Source of the DNA: Azorinus chamasolen | Taxonomy: Eukaryota; Mollusca; Bivalvia; Cardiida; Solecurtidae | Length of the DNA stretch: 64,000 nucleotides | Assembly: GCA_963576725.1 (NCBI GenBank) | Contig: OY755244.1 | Coordinates: forward strand, 33,879,446-33,943,445 | Direction of reading: 5' to 3' | Shown here: in pieces, positions 63,046 to 64,000 of the stretch | How the letters are laid out: each line of letters begins with the position of its first letter | Numbering within the stretch: position 1 is the stretch's first letter | Translations under genes and position numbers: made by a program | Notes under the pieces: model-generated | Databases searched by the model: none | Told to the model about the DNA's origin: nothing | Seen by the model: only the letters and a program-made list of their open reading frames with translations

Positions 63046-63266
63046 CCCATTCCCTCATATTGACGACTTTTGATGACTGTGTAAATATGACCTGTTGAAA
63101 CCATTGTGATAAATAGAGCATTTGCTCCTATAGGAGCAAATGCTCTATTTGTCACAATGGTTTCAAACTACAAAATTCTAAGATTTTCCTTTTCTCTATT
63201 TAATACTCTTTTTCGGTAGATTTATTAAAAGAGATTGTATCTAAACATAGCCTATGAGGTAATGGG
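63046..63266. mobile_element. piggyBac-like MITE B in duplication unit 2
   Basis: TTAA at 63042-63045, right site mutated to TTAC. Ends CCCATTCCCTCATATTG...TGAGGTAATGGG. Counterpart of 60705-60919. Confidence 0.88.
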
Positions 63267-63454
63267 TTACTTCTATTTCTTCATGAAATAGTATAAATCT
63301 GATTCTAAAGCTTCTGCATGACATGGCCCAACATTTCTGTGCTCATATACTATAATAAAACCATCGGATATTCATGCTTTCATTATTTCTCACATGAATA
63401 TTCATCAGGCAGAAGCAAAGCAACAGATAAAGGTGTGCATTAAAATACTAAAAT

Positions 63455-63553
63455 TGTTATTTCTACACCAAACCCTATGCTGTGACCACTCTTTAGAATC
63501 GTCTTGAAAAGACAATTCTAAAGAGTGGTAACAACGCAGGGCTTGGTGGAGAA
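63455..63553. mobile_element. Palindromic MITE (GACCACTCTTTAG family) in unit 2
   Basis: Counterpart of 61110-61208, with small changes in one arm (CTATGCTGTGACC versus GTGGTAACAACGC) that weaken the hairpin. Confidence 0.87.
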
Positions 63554-63724
63554 ATAAAGGAGCTAGTCTTGAAAATGTTTTAATTTACTCGTCTTATTTT
63601 GGACCAGCGTATAAGGTAATGTATTTTGATTGTAACCCTGCATTCACCCCGATCCTGCATAACGTCTCATTTGCTGGAATCCAAGTAAAACGCCGAGTAT
63701 CACGCCAATACCACGGGTCACGTA

Positions 63725-63928
63725 CAGTAAAACCTCTCTATAATGGCCACTAAATTACATCAAATATTTTGTTTTAAAGGCAGGTGGCTGCATAAAGAAT
63801 GGTGAAAGTAAAACAGAACGCTCCTATAGGAGCGTTGTGTTTTACTTTCACCTTGCTTTAAGCAGCCACCTGACCTAAATACCAACTAATTAACACAACT
63901 TAGTGGCCGTTATAGAGAGGTTTTACTG
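63725..63928. mobile_element. MITE D, copy at duplication boundary 3
   Basis: TA at 63723-63724 and 63929-63930, CAGTAAAACCTCTCTATAAT...TATAGAGAGGTTTTACTG. Downstream to 64000 the sequence is not related to the start of units 1 and 2. Confidence 0.92.
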
Positions 63929-64000
63929 TATTTGATGCCCTGTCGGTGTAACTAAGTAAAGTGACCCCCATAGAATACTGACCCCCGGTCACTATTCTTC

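Larger units (their letters stand above)
61377..63724 (+). repeat. Tandem duplication, unit 2 (~2.35 kb)
   Basis: Collinear with unit 1. It is longer by about 360 bp, which is accounted for by a CAGTGCTCCC MITE at 62020-62375. The unit ends at a third MITE D at 63725; beyond that MITE the homology stops. Confidence 0.85.

Overview
This window looks like accessory, repeat-dominated DNA from an invertebrate animal, most likely a bivalve mollusc. That is an inference from repeat content: many short elements with a terminal hairpin, an internal array of 150-190 bp tandem units and a CTCTTGTT-like 3' end (the Helentron-associated or Pearl-type elements described from bivalves), abundant small palindromic DNA transposons flanked by TTAA or TA, a tRNA-derived SINE ending in (CTCA)n, and non-LTR retrotransposons. 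I found no convincing ordinary host gene, no rRNA, no functional tRNA and no CRISPR array. Nearly every long reading frame belongs to a transposable element.

Layout. 1-5.4 kb: a satellite of about 360 bp units, present as a 783-bp inverted repeat around a decayed gene with an XPG/FEN-like domain, and interrupted by a 1.3-kb hAT-like foldback element with an exact 8-bp target duplication. 7.5-11.2 kb: a nearly complete LINE carrying a 2A-like peptide, a PHD finger, an endonuclease and a reverse transcriptase, broken by one stop codon. 11.5-15 kb: a pogo-like end, a Helentron-like array, a Gypsy integrase fragment split by a MITE that itself contains a second MITE, and another Helentron-like array. 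15.2-17.8 kb: a 5'-truncated LINE on the minus strand. 17.8-31.9 kb: mostly piggyBac-like MITEs (TTAA-CCC ends) and nested Helentron-like elements, with one unusual open frame of 11-residue repeats at 21.6-22.4 kb and a SINE at 28.6 kb. 31.9-35.1 kb: two Helentron-like elements, one inside the other. 35.6-40.0 kb: a decayed LINE carrying three MITE insertions. 40.4-47.6 kb: Helentron-like arrays, piggyBac-like MITEs and a 44-bp satellite that appears to have grown out of a MITE end. 48.0-54.1 kb: an 88-bp-class minisatellite that flips orientation near 49.84 kb and is broken by Helentron-like insertions. 54.1-58.3 kb: further Helentron-like arrays. 58.4-64 kb: a MITE cluster inside a tandem duplication of about 1.98 kb with the same MITE at each junction.

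How the parts relate. No pathway or operon is visible. The window is a layered insertion record: Helentron-like elements enter T-rich sites, piggyBac-like MITEs enter TTAA, mariner/pogo-like MITEs enter TA, and hAT-like palindromes leave 8-bp duplications. Several nests give a clear relative order. The two items that best merit follow-up are the 11-residue-repeat open frame at 21609-22355 and the LINE with its 2A-like motif upstream of a PHD finger.
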